Source: Luteolibacter pohnpeiensis
Lineage (GTDB): Bacteria; Verrucomicrobiota; Verrucomicrobiia; Verrucomicrobiales; Akkermansiaceae
Direction of reading: 5' to 3'
NCBI RefSeq assembly: GCF_016595435.1
Contig: NZ_JAENIJ010000018.1
Coordinates: 33,642-97,641 of the forward strand
Length of the DNA stretch: 64,000 nucleotides
The notes below the pieces were generated by a model that was not told the DNA's origin, did no database searches, and worked only from the letters and a program-made list of their open reading frames with translations. The position numbers were made by a program, and so were the translations under genes. The stretch's first letter is position 1, and the number at the start of each line of letters is the position of its first letter. Shown here in pieces: positions 8,254 through 16,816 of this stretch.

Positions 8254-9807
8254 TCAATGCACCGGCAAGGTCAGGACAAAGCAAGATCCCGACACCCGTC
8301 GTGTGCCACAAGTCAAATCCCCGCCCATCGCGCGCGCGAGCCTTCTCGATAAGGCCAGGCCCAGTCCAACGCCCGGCGATGATTCCGCCGCTTGACGCGC
8401 AGATTTGTGGAAAGCACGGAAAATCCTGCGTTTCTCCGAATCTGCGATGCCTGGGCCATGATCGATTGCCAAAATCCGGATCTTTCGCCTTCCCTCCTGA
8501 ACACGAAGTTCCACCTCCGCCGGATCGCTCCCGGCAGCATATTTCGCAGCGTTGTCGATGAGATTGAACAAGATGTGCTCCAGTGAAGCCGTATCCAGGC
8601 GGATTTTGCGAAGCGCGGCACGGCTCTGCAATTCCATGCGCAACGTCAGATTCGCCGAAGCAAGTCGGGCTTCGAACCGCTCCCGCATCGGCTCCAAAAC
8701 TTCCGCAATCGGCTGACTGTCCTTCACTTTGCGAATGCAGCGCCGCTCGATCCGGGAAAAGGCCAACACATTCTCAACCAGATGCGACAGTCGATCCGCC
8801 TCACGAGAAAGCACTTTCAAGTAAGTGTCCTGCTTTTCCGGCTTCACCGCGCGGTTGGCCAACATTTCCGAGTAGAGCCGGAAAGTCGTCAGAGGGGTGC
8901 GCAATTCATGAGTCACCGCAGAAACAAACGACGCCCGGCGTTCACTCAACCGAATGATCATGGCGGCCAGCACGGTGGCTGCAAGGATCGCCAGCACGAC
9001 CGCCAGCCAGCCCACCGCCAGTGAAATCGCGATCGGCGCTGAAAAAGTCGGCCTTTCCCCGGGAAGTGAGCCCGGCTGCAAGCGCAGCGGGAACGAAGCC
9101 AGCACCAGCCCATCATCCGAAATCCCCTGGGCTGGAACCAAGTCCGCACCCGGCAAAATATCCCTCACTTCCCGCAACAAGCGGTTTTTCAATAGCCCGA
9201 CATCCAACCAAGTCCCCCGGAGGGATGCGGGACTGTAGGGATCGACCTTGAACAAAAACAACTCGCTGCCGATCCAAATGGCTCGCGGGGCGACCGATTC
9301 CTCCTCCTGGGCAAATGGATCGCGGGATAGGGCATTGTCGATAATCTTTCCGCGGCTTAGCCACTCCAGATTGCTCGCCGCTTTTTGTTGGGTCATGCTG
9401 GCGCGGTTCAGATTGTTCTCGCGAATCAGATTTTCCAGCTCGGCGGGGCTTTTCCCATCGGTCCGCAGTTTTGCCAAAACGGCCAGACACCCGCCAGGTA
9501 CGTTTTCCAGGACCTTCGGCAACTCCTCCGAAGGTTGAGCCGACCAAACGAAGCTGCGCCGGACCAACACCAAATCCGCTGCCTCAGGCTGTGGCCGATT
9601 CAATGAGACAACGGTCACTGCCCCGAGTGAATCCATCCGCCAGAGTGCCAATCGCATTCGTTCCTGCAAATCAGCGCGACCTTCCGCAGCAATTCGATCC
9701 CGCTCCGCGCGGATCGCCCTCGTGGTCTGCCATGACATGGCCAGCAAAATCACCACAGCACAGATCGCAAACGCCACCCAGGCCAATGCTCCATTCCGGA
9801 CTTTCAT
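8254..9807 (-). CDS. Two-component sensor histidine kinase
   Basis: 517 aa. Two transmembrane helices (about residues 8-26 and 262-285) bracket a periplasmic sensor region of about 235 aa of unknown fold. The H-box is SAVTHELRTPLTTFRLYSEML; the ATPase has the N-box NLIDNAAKYA, G1 DHGPGI and G2 GVGLGLAL. There is no obvious HAMP. Its ATG overlaps the stop of the response-regulator gene (ATGA), which identifies the cognate pair. Confidence 0.93.
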   Translation of the reverse strand: MKVRNGALAWVAFAICAVVILLAMSWQTTRAIRAERDRIAAEGRADLQERMRLALWRMDSLGAVTVVSLNRPQPEAADLVLVRRSFVWSAQPSEELPKVLENVPGGCLAVLAKLRTDGKSPAELENLIRENNLNRASMTQQKAASNLEWLSRGKIIDNALSRDPFAQEEESVAPRAIWIGSELFLFKVDPYSPASLRGTWLDVGLLKNRLLREVRDILPGADLVPAQGISDDGLVLASFPLRLQPGSLPGERPTFSAPIAISLAVGWLAVVLAILAATVLAAMIIRLSERRASFVSAVTHELRTPLTTFRLYSEMLANRAVKPEKQDTYLKVLSREADRLSHLVENVLAFSRIERRCIRKVKDSQPIAEVLEPMRERFEARLASANLTLRMELQSRAALRKIRLDTASLEHILFNLIDNAAKYAAGSDPAEVELRVQEGRRKIRILAIDHGPGIADSEKRRIFRAFHKSARQAAESSPGVGLGLALSRRLARAMGGDLTCGTRRVSGSCFVLTLPVH

Positions 9808-10502
9808 GACTCAGCACCCGTGATCAATCGATAGCCCTTGCCGCGCTCGGTTCTGAGGAATTGTTGATCTTTGTCCCTCAACTTGGTGCGCAAATGCATG
9901 ACGTGCATGTCAATGGTCCGGGTTTCCGTGCGGTCGGGATCGAGTCCCCAAAGATGCCGGAGCACCTCCTCGCGGGAAACGATTCTTCCGTGGGAATCCA
10001 TGAAATACCGTAGCAGCTCAGCTTCCCGCTCTGATAACTCCTCGACCTCCCCGCCGCCAAATCGCAGCGCCCGCGCCTGAAAATCCACCACACCGCCGGG
10101 AATCCCGCGTTCATCCGCTGGAGCCGCCCGTTCGCACGTGCGCCGTAAAACCGCATCCACACGGGCCAGCAATTCCTTCATGCTAAATGGCTTCACCACA
10201 TAATCATCGGCGCCATCCTTGAGCCCGCGCACACGATCATTTTCCTCACCCCGGGCGGAAAGGATGATGACCGCTTGGCCAGGGCGCTTGCGTTTCAGCG
10301 CACGCAAAATTTCGAACCCGGAGGGACCCGGCATCACCACATCCAGAACCAGCAGGCGATATTTTGACTTCAGAGCCAACTCCATTCCCGAGTGCCCATC
10401 GGCTGCCTCCAGAGTATGGTATCCTGCATATTCCAGCACGTCCACGATCCCCTGACGGATCGCAGAATCGTCTTCAATGACTAAAATGGTGACTTCCGGC
10501 AC
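9804..10502 (-). CDS. OmpR/PhoB-family response regulator
   Basis: 232 aa from a GTG at 10502. The frame stays open upstream to 10649, but that would overlap the previous gene, and the GTG gives the normal OmpR length with the receiver starting at once (TILVIEDDSAIRQG). The phosphoacceptor Asp lies in LLVLDVVMPG, and the switch Lys in DDYVVKPFSM. The winged-helix DNA-binding domain ends with TETRTIDMHVMHLRTKLRDK and GKGYRL. It is coupled to the downstream histidine kinase. Confidence 0.92.
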   Translation of the reverse strand: MPEVTILVIEDDSAIRQGIVDVLEYAGYHTLEAADGHSGMELALKSKYRLLVLDVVMPGPSGFEILRALKRKRPGQAVIILSARGEENDRVRGLKDGADDYVVKPFSMKELLARVDAVLRRTCERAAPADERGIPGGVVDFQARALRFGGGEVEELSEREAELLRYFMDSHGRIVSREEVLRHLWGLDPDRTETRTIDMHVMHLRTKLRDKDQQFLRTERGKGYRLITGAES

Positions 10503-10566
10503 GGCGGTTCGAATTTTGAGGATTCTCTCAAGTGAATCTGCCTCCGTCCGTAAATTGTCGGTAAAT

Positions 10567-11559
10567 TCAGTCAGTAGCGGGCTTTTCAGATGCTTTCGAA
10601 TCGATCTCTGCCTGTGGCTTGGGCTTCGATACCCGGCCTTTCGGGACATTCCAGGCCGTCAGCCATTTTTGCCCCGTTTGATGAAATCCGCGGTCGACCA
10701 ACCGTTGCTCCATATCCGGGAAATGAGCGGCTCCATAAAAAATCCCGATGGATTTCTCACCCTCACCCAGTTCTCGATCCAGCACCTCCATGCAGCGAGC
10801 GTTCCGATCTGAAATGACAACGTTTTCCCCAGTCAATCCACTGACCTGATCTTCCGCTCCACCCAGGGTATGGATCAACGCCAGCTTCATGATATTCGAC
10901 TTTCCGGTAATCAGTCCATACATGAGCCTTAACGGGTTAGGCTCGCTCACCTGGTCCTTTTTGGAGTTTAGCGCAAAACTGACCAAAGACTCCCCTCGCT
11001 CCGCCTGTTTGGCCTCAAATTCCGCAGCAGTCATATCGGCGTGGATGAAATTCTGCGCGGTGTAATCGACCACATCGACCTGACTCGAAAGATCCAGCAT
11101 CTGCGCGGCCTTGTTGTAAATGGTCCGCAGTGCATTGAACTGCGGCGCTTTTTTGGCAGGTGCGGGTTTGATTTCAGGGGCTTCTTCATCCGTAGCATCA
11201 TCGGCTGCGGCCTCCGCGTCATTTTCATCCGCATCCTCACCGGCGACTTCCGGTACCGCTGCTGGTTTCGCCGCTGCCTGACGACCAAGATTTTCGCCAC
11301 CGATCATCTCGAACAGCACCACGTCGTAGCTTTTGAAAACCTCGTTGAGCTTTTCGTAGTATTTTTCATCCGCGATGTGGATGGCTCCGATCAAATCCAG
11401 GGTGACGCCGTCTTTCTCAAACCGCGTCACCGCAGTCTGCAATCGGGCGGATTTCGGACTTTCCACCACTCGAACAAACTGTTCTTGGGCATTCGGCTGG
11501 GCGAACGACGCCTGAGCAAAGGAAAATAAGGCAGCGGCAAGAACCAAGGATCGTTTCAT
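10567..11559 (-). CDS. Secreted TraB/PrgY-like protein
   Basis: 330 aa with a cleavable signal (residues 1-20, ending SFAQ). DLIGAIHIADEKYYEKL..., DVVLFEM and a late YGAAHFPDMEQRL resemble the paired GxxH and Glu motifs of the TraB/TIKI/GumN superfamily, a putative metal-dependent hydrolase fold. An acidic Ala/Asp/Glu-rich insert (about residues 98-140) separates the halves. It sits directly upstream of the two-component genes on the same strand. The activity is not proven; the family call rests on motifs. Confidence 0.7.
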   Translation of the reverse strand: MKRSLVLAAALFSFAQASFAQPNAQEQFVRVVESPKSARLQTAVTRFEKDGVTLDLIGAIHIADEKYYEKLNEVFKSYDVVLFEMIGGENLGRQAAAKPAAVPEVAGEDADENDAEAAADDATDEEAPEIKPAPAKKAPQFNALRTIYNKAAQMLDLSSQVDVVDYTAQNFIHADMTAAEFEAKQAERGESLVSFALNSKKDQVSEPNPLRLMYGLITGKSNIMKLALIHTLGGAEDQVSGLTGENVVISDRNARCMEVLDRELGEGEKSIGIFYGAAHFPDMEQRLVDRGFHQTGQKWLTAWNVPKGRVSKPKPQAEIDSKASEKPATD

Positions 11560-11669
11560 ATGTCAGAAGCTGGATTTCCCAAGAACAGCGTCTCCAACGG
11601 GTGGAATTGTCAGCAGAACCCGTTGTGACCGTTGCTCAGGGCGATGTTTTGGACTATAGCGGTTTTGAA

Positions 11670-14231
11670 ATGAAGTCGCCAGTCCCTTTGGAATATTGCC
11701 CGGATTTGCTCCGCTACACCCGTCGCACCACCCGCGAGGTCATGGTCGGAAATGTCGGGATCGGCGCGCATCACCCGATCCGCGTGCAATCGATGATCAC
11801 CTCCGACACGCGCAACACGCCGGCTTCCGTGAAGCAGGTACTCGATTTGGCGGATGCCGGATGCGAAGTCGTCCGCATCACCGCGCAGACCAAAGTTTAC
11901 GCGGCAAACCTGGAAAACATCGCTCGCGAAGTCCGCGCCGCCGGATGCCAGGTTCCGTTGGTCGCCGACATTCATTTCAAGCCAGACGCCGCAATGGAAG
12001 CCGCCAAATGGGTGGAAAAAGTCCGCGTCAACCCGGGCAACTACGCGGATAAGAAAAAGTTCGAAGTCCGTGAATACAGCGATTCGCAATACGAAGAAGA
12101 GCTGGAGCGCATTCGCGAGGAATTCACTCCGCTGGTCCATCTTTGCAAAGACCTCGGCCGCGCCATGCGCATCGGAACCAACCACGGGTCGCTCTCCGAT
12201 CGCATCATGAACCGCTACGGCGACACCCCGCTGGGCATGGTTGAAAGCGCGCTGGAATTCGCCCGCATTGCCCGCGATAACGACTACCACAACTTTGTGT
12301 TTTCGATGAAAGCGTCGAACCCGAAGGTCATGATCGAAGCCTACCGGTTGTTGGTCGCCCGGCTCGATGCGGAAGGCGCGGATTGGAATTACCCGCTCCA
12401 CCTCGGCGTCACCGAAGCAGGCGATGGCGAAGACGGTCGGATCAAAAGCGCTATCGGCATCGGCTCCCTGCTCGCAGACGGCATCGGCGATACCATCCGC
12501 GTGTCACTCACCGAAGACGCCATCCACGAAATCCCCGTCGCCAAAAAACTGGCAGCACCTTTCAATGACGTCTGCGCTTCAAAAAGTGGCTGTGGCGTCC
12601 CGCCGCAGGCCGTGTCGGCTGCGTCCCGCAGCCGTCTTCTGTCCGATGACACCACAAAACTACAAATCAACTGGGATGCGGTCGAAAAATCCGAAGCCAG
12701 TTATTTGCCCCACTGGAGCGTCGAACAAGGAACCTACGCCGTCTGTTTCCGGCTCGCCGATTCGCTTCCCGCTTCCGTGTTGGAACGTTACCAAGCGAAA
12801 CATCAGGCACTATTGGCAGAACTCGAAATCCTGATGCGCGCCAGTGGATCGCGTAGCGCACTCGACGAGATGTTGAAAGTGCGGAAAAAAATCGCCGACC
12901 TCCAAATTTCAGAAATCGATCCAGAGCTAGATCGTGGGCACGGCGAATGCCTTTTCAAAAACGAGCATTACGCCAAGCTGATGGTGGACGCACTGAAGCA
13001 TTTCGATGGGGCGCGCTATGACCTTCTGGCCTGGGCCGTCATGCCGAATCATGTTCACGTGATTCTGAAACCAGCTGCGGGAGAAGAGTTGGAAAAAATT
13101 CTTCATTCGTGGAAGAGCTTCACGGCTCACGAGATCAACAAGCTCCGTGGTTCCGAAGGGAAGATATGGCAAAAGGAAAGCTATGATCATCTGATCCGCG
13201 ATGGCGAAGATTTGAAGAATCAAGTGGCTTATGTTTTGAATAATCCAATCAAGGCTCGGCTTGAAAATTGGCAGTGGGTGGGAACGGCTTATGAAGATGT
13301 CGCAGCGGGACGCTGCAACCACGACCTGCGGCGGGACGCCGCAGCCACCGATGAAGCAAGCCACGAGAAACTCACGCCATCTTACGATCCGTTTTCTTAT
13401 GCACGGCGCTCCAGTTCGGTGCTGACCGTGATGAGTCATGACCTCGGCGGCGACCACACGGTGCGGGTATTCACGACGCAAGAACGTTGGAATGCCCTCG
13501 CTCATAAAATCTCCGCCATGGGCGATTTCAAACCGGAAATTATCCTCGAAAAAGCAAGCGTCATGGCCATCGATCCACGGGACGAAGCCGCGATCTCCGC
13601 GTTGAACGCCGACACTCAGCCGAGTTTGATCACCGTTGCCGACGGGCTCGATCTGGAAGTGATTCACGCCTTTCGCGAACTCGCCTTCAAGGCCGATCCA
13701 CGCCACCCGATCCTGCTGAAGGACACGCTTCACCCACCGTCCGACGATACCGATTTCATCGATGCCTTGCTGCCAGCTGCCATGAACATCGGTTCGCTGC
13801 TCTGCGATGGAATCGGCGATGCCATCCTCATTCGCGGTGAAAAAGCTCCCGGCCAATCGCTTCGTCTCGCCTACAACATTCTTCAAGCCGCCGGCACCCG
13901 GATCTTCAAAACCGACTACGTCGCCTGCCCGAGCTGCGGCCGCACGCTTTTCAACCTGCAATCGACCACCCAAAAAATCCGTGCTGCGACCGGCCACCTG
14001 AAAGGCGTCCGCATTGCTGTCATGGGTTGCATCGTCAACGGTCCCGGCGAAATGGCTGATGCCGATTTCGGTTATGTCGGCGGCGCACCTAACAAGATCA
14101 ATCTTTACGTCGGCAAAACCGCAGTGAAGTTCAACATCCCCGAAGCCGAAGCCGTCGAGCGATTGATCGATTTGATCAAGGAACACGGAAAATGGATCGA
14201 CGCCCCGGTTGGAGAGCCCGTTGAAGTTTGA
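11670..14231 (+). CDS. ispG: 4-hydroxy-3-methylbut-2-enyl diphosphate synthase (long form) with in-frame RAYT insertion
   Basis: 853 aa from ATG 11670 (an in-frame GTG at 11601 is less likely, since homologues start near EYCPDLLRY). IspG makes HMBPP in the MEP isoprenoid pathway. Residues 1-305 are the TIM barrel (IRVQSMITSDTRN, VADIHFKP, RVNPGNYAD, HLGVTEAGDGEDGRIKSAIG). Residues about 561-853 are the A* domain and the 4Fe-4S domain, with Cys753, Cys756 (CPSCG) and Cys787 (MGCIVNGPGE). Residues about 306-560 are a complete Y1/RAYT transposase. Without that part the protein would be about 600 aa, normal for long-form IspG. The host gene and insert share one uninterrupted frame, so function may survive. 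Confidence 0.93.
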   Translation: MKSPVPLEYCPDLLRYTRRTTREVMVGNVGIGAHHPIRVQSMITSDTRNTPASVKQVLDLADAGCEVVRITAQTKVYAANLENIAREVRAAGCQVPLVADIHFKPDAAMEAAKWVEKVRVNPGNYADKKKFEVREYSDSQYEEELERIREEFTPLVHLCKDLGRAMRIGTNHGSLSDRIMNRYGDTPLGMVESALEFARIARDNDYHNFVFSMKASNPKVMIEAYRLLVARLDAEGADWNYPLHLGVTEAGDGEDGRIKSAIGIGSLLADGIGDTIRVSLTEDAIHEIPVAKKLAAPFNDVCASKSGCGVPPQAVSAASRSRLLSDDTTKLQINWDAVEKSEASYLPHWSVEQGTYAVCFRLADSLPASVLERYQAKHQALLAELEILMRASGSRSALDEMLKVRKKIADLQISEIDPELDRGHGECLFKNEHYAKLMVDALKHFDGARYDLLAWAVMPNHVHVILKPAAGEELEKILHSWKSFTAHEINKLRGSEGKIWQKESYDHLIRDGEDLKNQVAYVLNNPIKARLENWQWVGTAYEDVAAGRCNHDLRRDAAATDEASHEKLTPSYDPFSYARRSSSVLTVMSHDLGGDHTVRVFTTQERWNALAHKISAMGDFKPEIILEKASVMAIDPRDEAAISALNADTQPSLITVADGLDLEVIHAFRELAFKADPRHPILLKDTLHPPSDDTDFIDALLPAAMNIGSLLCDGIGDAILIRGEKAPGQSLRLAYNILQAAGTRIFKTDYVACPSCGRTLFNLQSTTQKIRAATGHLKGVRIAVMGCIVNGPGEMADADFGYVGGAPNKINLYVGKTAVKFNIPEAEAVERLIDLIKEHGKWIDAPVGEPVEV
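12586..12634 (+). repeat. Left REP pair flanking the RAYT
   Basis: Two hairpins: CTGTGGCG-TCC-CGCCGCAG (12590-12608, 8-bp stem with one G-T pair) and CGGCTGCG-TCC-CGCAGCCG (12616-12634, 8-bp stem). The trinucleotide loop TCC is shared. The right end is the reverse-complement arrangement. Confidence 0.9.
13302..13348 (-). repeat. Right REP pair flanking the RAYT
   Basis: Two hairpins with GGA loops: GCAGCG-GGA-CGCTGC (13302-13316) and CTGCGGCG-GGA-CGCCGCAG (13326-13344). Read on the other strand it closely matches the left end, so the transposase lies between inverted REPs in a BIME-like layout. Confidence 0.9.
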
Positions 14232-14234
14232 GCC

Positions 14235-14516
14235 ATGTCAGAAACCGAATTACTGACCAAACCGATCGAACAAACATCGGTCGACACCCCATGGAATGTG
14301 GTGGTTTACGATGATCCGGTAAACCTGATGGAATATGTGACCCGGGTGTTGATGAGCATTTTCGGCTACCATCAAACCCGCGCCACAAAGTTGATGATGG
14401 AAGTTCACGAGCAAGGTAGATCGATCGTCTGGAATGGAGATCGGGAGAAGGCCGAGTTTTACACCCAGCAGCTCCAGTCACATCAACTCAAAGCCTCGAT
14501 GGAAAAAGCGGAATGA
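14235..14516 (+). CDS. clpS: ATP-dependent Clp protease adaptor ClpS
   Basis: 93 aa. The core PWNVVVYDDPVNLMEYVTRVL and the helix ATKLMMEVHEQG are diagnostic of ClpS, which delivers N-degron substrates to ClpA/ClpC. It starts 3 bp after ispG and overlaps the next gene by 4 bp, so all three are probably cotranscribed. Confidence 0.94.
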   Translation: MSETELLTKPIEQTSVDTPWNVVVYDDPVNLMEYVTRVLMSIFGYHQTRATKLMMEVHEQGRSIVWNGDREKAEFYTQQLQSHQLKASMEKAE

Positions 14517-14980
14517 ACCTGATGCCGACACTCGAAGGCGGACTCCGACTCGAAGCCGAATCAGAAGTGGATTGGCAGATTCTCTATGCCATCCCGCACG
14601 ATGCCGCAGGAACTGATCTCGCCAGTCGTCTGGGCGATTTGGTGACCGACGACTCACTCGCTGAAGATTGGAATGATTTCGTCGTTCCCGATTTAAAGTC
14701 CCAATTCGATAACCAGATTGAGCACGTCTCCGACGCTATTCGAGAGGCTCATGCAAGCGCCGAAGGGGAACGGGGAACCATCTCGATCAAGCCTGCGGAA
14801 TCTTCCATTTGGTATGGCGTGCTGAACCAGGCGCGTCTTTCCCTGGAAGAAATGCACCATTTCGGAAATCGCGATCAGGTTGATCTAACAGGACAGGACC
14901 CGAACCGCCGGACTGCGTTTTTCCGGTCTCAATTTTACTGTGCCCTCCAGTCAGAAATGCTGCGGCATGGGCTGATTTGA
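14513..14980 (+). CDS. DUF2017-like protein linked to ClpS
   Basis: 155 aa, soluble and mostly helical. The segment PAESSIWYGVLNQARLSLEE and the tail AFFRSQFYCALQSEML match the pattern of DUF2017 proteins, which in Actinobacteria sit immediately after clpS. The ATGA overlap with clpS repeats that arrangement and hints at a joint role in N-degron proteolysis, although no activity is known. The last 30 bp overlap the convergent nucleotidyltransferase gene. Confidence 0.7.
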   Translation: MNLMPTLEGGLRLEAESEVDWQILYAIPHDAAGTDLASRLGDLVTDDSLAEDWNDFVVPDLKSQFDNQIEHVSDAIREAHASAEGERGTISIKPAESSIWYGVLNQARLSLEEMHHFGNRDQVDLTGQDPNRRTAFFRSQFYCALQSEMLRHGLI

Positions 14981-16816
14981 CCGGGCAAACTCGCTCCGAA
15001 TTCGGACCAGTAACTCGTTCACTTTTGCCCGATCTGGAACATCCTGGAGTTGGGAGCAGGCGAATGCCGACTTCAATTCTTCCAATTTGCGTTCCGCTTG
15101 TTCGACCAAATCCTCGTAGGCAAACTCGCCTGCACGAATGCGGAGCAGGTAATCCCGATTCGGCCGCCGAATCCGGAGCACGCCTTCTTTCGCGATCTCC
15201 TCAGCCATTTCTAACAAGCGAATCGTGTGCATCAGATTCTTGGAATCGTAGCCACGCCCGTGACCGGCGTTGTTTTGAAACCGCTCTTCATTTCGATTTG
15301 CCACCCACTCCCAATATTCACGGTGAGCCTTGCAATGAGCCTGAAACGCATCCTGGTTGCAATGCATCCAACCGATCGGAGTCGCCTCTTTCGGCACACT
15401 GCTGAAGACCAGAGAATCTGGGTCTTTGCGCGAGATCACACCACGGTAGATGTGTCCGTCATTGTGATAAATCGCATAAATCCCGGGGGAATTTTGAACC
15501 GCTGTTAGACCGCAATCCTCTTGGTTAATTCCGCGATCCTTGAGCCAATCCTCAAGTCCGACGCTCCCCTGCCCCTGCGGAACATGACAGAATTCCAACA
15601 ATGACTTTCGCTGCTCCGGCTGCGGGTTGACGATTTTCTTGTTCAATCCCCGGGCTTTACGAATCTGCCCCATCGCATATTCCCCGAACGTCTTTACGCA
15701 AAGTTTCGAGAGAAACAGTGATGGCTCCAGGAGCTTGAATAACGGATGCTGATACCTCACGCAATCCTCAGGCATCGCGATCAACTCCAGAGCATTCGGA
15801 TTATTCTTCAACAGAAGCTCCATGAAGCGACCGATTTCATAATAAACTTCGTCACCCCGCTCATCGGAGACTTGCTCGATTTGATCCAGGCCCAGCACGA
15901 ACGGCATCGGTGCGACAAATATGCCACGCAAATCTTCATCCGAATGCTCCAACTGAGTTCCGTAGCACCGGCTGCCAGCTACCGCCTCGAACAAGAGCAG
16001 TTCTGGCTTTCTCACTTCATCTAACGAAAAATCATTACTAGAAATCGCTCGATGATTGGCACCCTGCGAAACTTCGTTCACCAGCAAAGCATCCAGCACC
16101 TGCAAATCTTCGGGACCGCGCGACAATGTCGGCGCAAGCTCCTCAAGTTTTTCCAGTCGAGCTGCAAGAAACCGATCAATCTTCGGATTTCGCGGCATGC
16201 GCTCGCCCTCATCGCTAACCGATTTATATCGGAGCAATTGATCAATCTCCGGCAACAATTCCGCCGGAGCCTGCGCAAGCAAATCGGCGAACGGAACTGG
16301 AGGAGCCCCATTCCCTTCGCTCACCCATGAGGCAGAAAGCAGTGCCCTCATCGCGTAAAGGTAGTCCTTTGCCCGAACCGTCTCTGCCCCTAACTTCCCG
16401 AGAATCATTTGTTTCCCGAGGCCTCGATAATGATCCGAGGATGCCTTGGCAGAAAAGACCTCGCGCGCGGCACTTCGCCAGCGGCTCAAAAATCCCGGTT
16501 CTTCGTGATAAACGATCGGTGAATGCAACCACTCCACCAAAGCTCCATTCGACTTACCTAACAGCCGAAGGGATTTCCGAACATCCCAGCCTCCAGCATC
16601 AAGAAGCCCTTCGAGTGGCAATTCGATCGAATCAAAATAATCCCTAACGGATAGATACGTTTCCGAGTTCCGAACAAAGATGAAGCGAATGTCGTAGTCG
16701 CTATCGGGCGACGCAAATCCCCAAGCCCGGCTGCCGGATTCACAGGCATAAAGAATCTTCACCTCGCGTTCGGATTCGATCCGCTGCAAGAGAAATGGAA
16801 TTTGATCAACCGTCAT
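14951..16816 (-). CDS. Tandem RlaP-type nucleotidyltransferase fusion
   Basis: 621 aa with two DNA-polymerase-beta-like nucleotidyltransferase domains. The first has ESGSRAWGFASPDSDYDIR (residues 27-44), the GS and DxD pattern. The second starts near residue 277 with AVAGSRCYGTQLEHSDEDLRG and NNPNALELIAMPED. Both resemble the RlaP family (PF10127) that accompanies RNA repair enzymes. The start overlaps the end of rtcA by 11 bp, placing it last in the rsr-Y RNA-rtcB-rtcA unit. A role in adding nucleotides to damaged RNA ends is inferred. Confidence 0.85.
   Translation of the reverse strand: MTVDQIPFLLQRIESEREVKILYACESGSRAWGFASPDSDYDIRFIFVRNSETYLSVRDYFDSIELPLEGLLDAGGWDVRKSLRLLGKSNGALVEWLHSPIVYHEEPGFLSRWRSAAREVFSAKASSDHYRGLGKQMILGKLGAETVRAKDYLYAMRALLSASWVSEGNGAPPVPFADLLAQAPAELLPEIDQLLRYKSVSDEGERMPRNPKIDRFLAARLEKLEELAPTLSRGPEDLQVLDALLVNEVSQGANHRAISSNDFSLDEVRKPELLLFEAVAGSRCYGTQLEHSDEDLRGIFVAPMPFVLGLDQIEQVSDERGDEVYYEIGRFMELLLKNNPNALELIAMPEDCVRYQHPLFKLLEPSLFLSKLCVKTFGEYAMGQIRKARGLNKKIVNPQPEQRKSLLEFCHVPQGQGSVGLEDWLKDRGINQEDCGLTAVQNSPGIYAIYHNDGHIYRGVISRKDPDSLVFSSVPKEATPIGWMHCNQDAFQAHCKAHREYWEWVANRNEERFQNNAGHGRGYDSKNLMHTIRLLEMAEEIAKEGVLRIRRPNRDYLLRIRAGEFAYEDLVEQAERKLEELKSAFACSQLQDVPDRAKVNELLVRIRSEFARSNQPMPQHF

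Larger units (their letters stand above)
12586..13348 (+). mobile_element. REP-associated tyrosine transposase (RAYT) element inside ispG
   Basis: The encoded segment has RAYT/Y1 transposase landmarks in order: SYLPHWSVEQGTYAVCFRLA, AWAVMPNHVHVIL with the HUH pair (His codons 13050 and 13056), and WQKESYDHLIRD with the likely nucleophile Tyr (13182-13184), then QVAYVLNNPIKARL. Paired TCC-loop and GGA-loop hairpins flank it in inverted orientation, and both ends share GTGGCTG. No ATG precedes the transposase within the element, and the reading frame runs through both REP ends, so it is translated only as part of the IspG polypeptide unless an unusual internal start is used. Confidence 0.88.

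Noticed and set aside
10503..10649. Upstream extension of the response regulator frame
   Set aside because: It would overlap the TraB-like gene end and add 49 residues before the receiver; the GTG at 10502 gives the normal length.
12927..14186. Long antisense frame of 419 codons across the second half of ispG
   Set aside because: It is the reverse of a strongly supported gene with all catalytic motifs; the antisense translation has no recognisable motif.
14951..14980. Convergent overlap of DUF2017-like and RlaP-like genes as a regulatory feature
   Set aside because: Short tail overlaps recur in this window (3411-3469, 63889-63900) and look like ordinary compaction.
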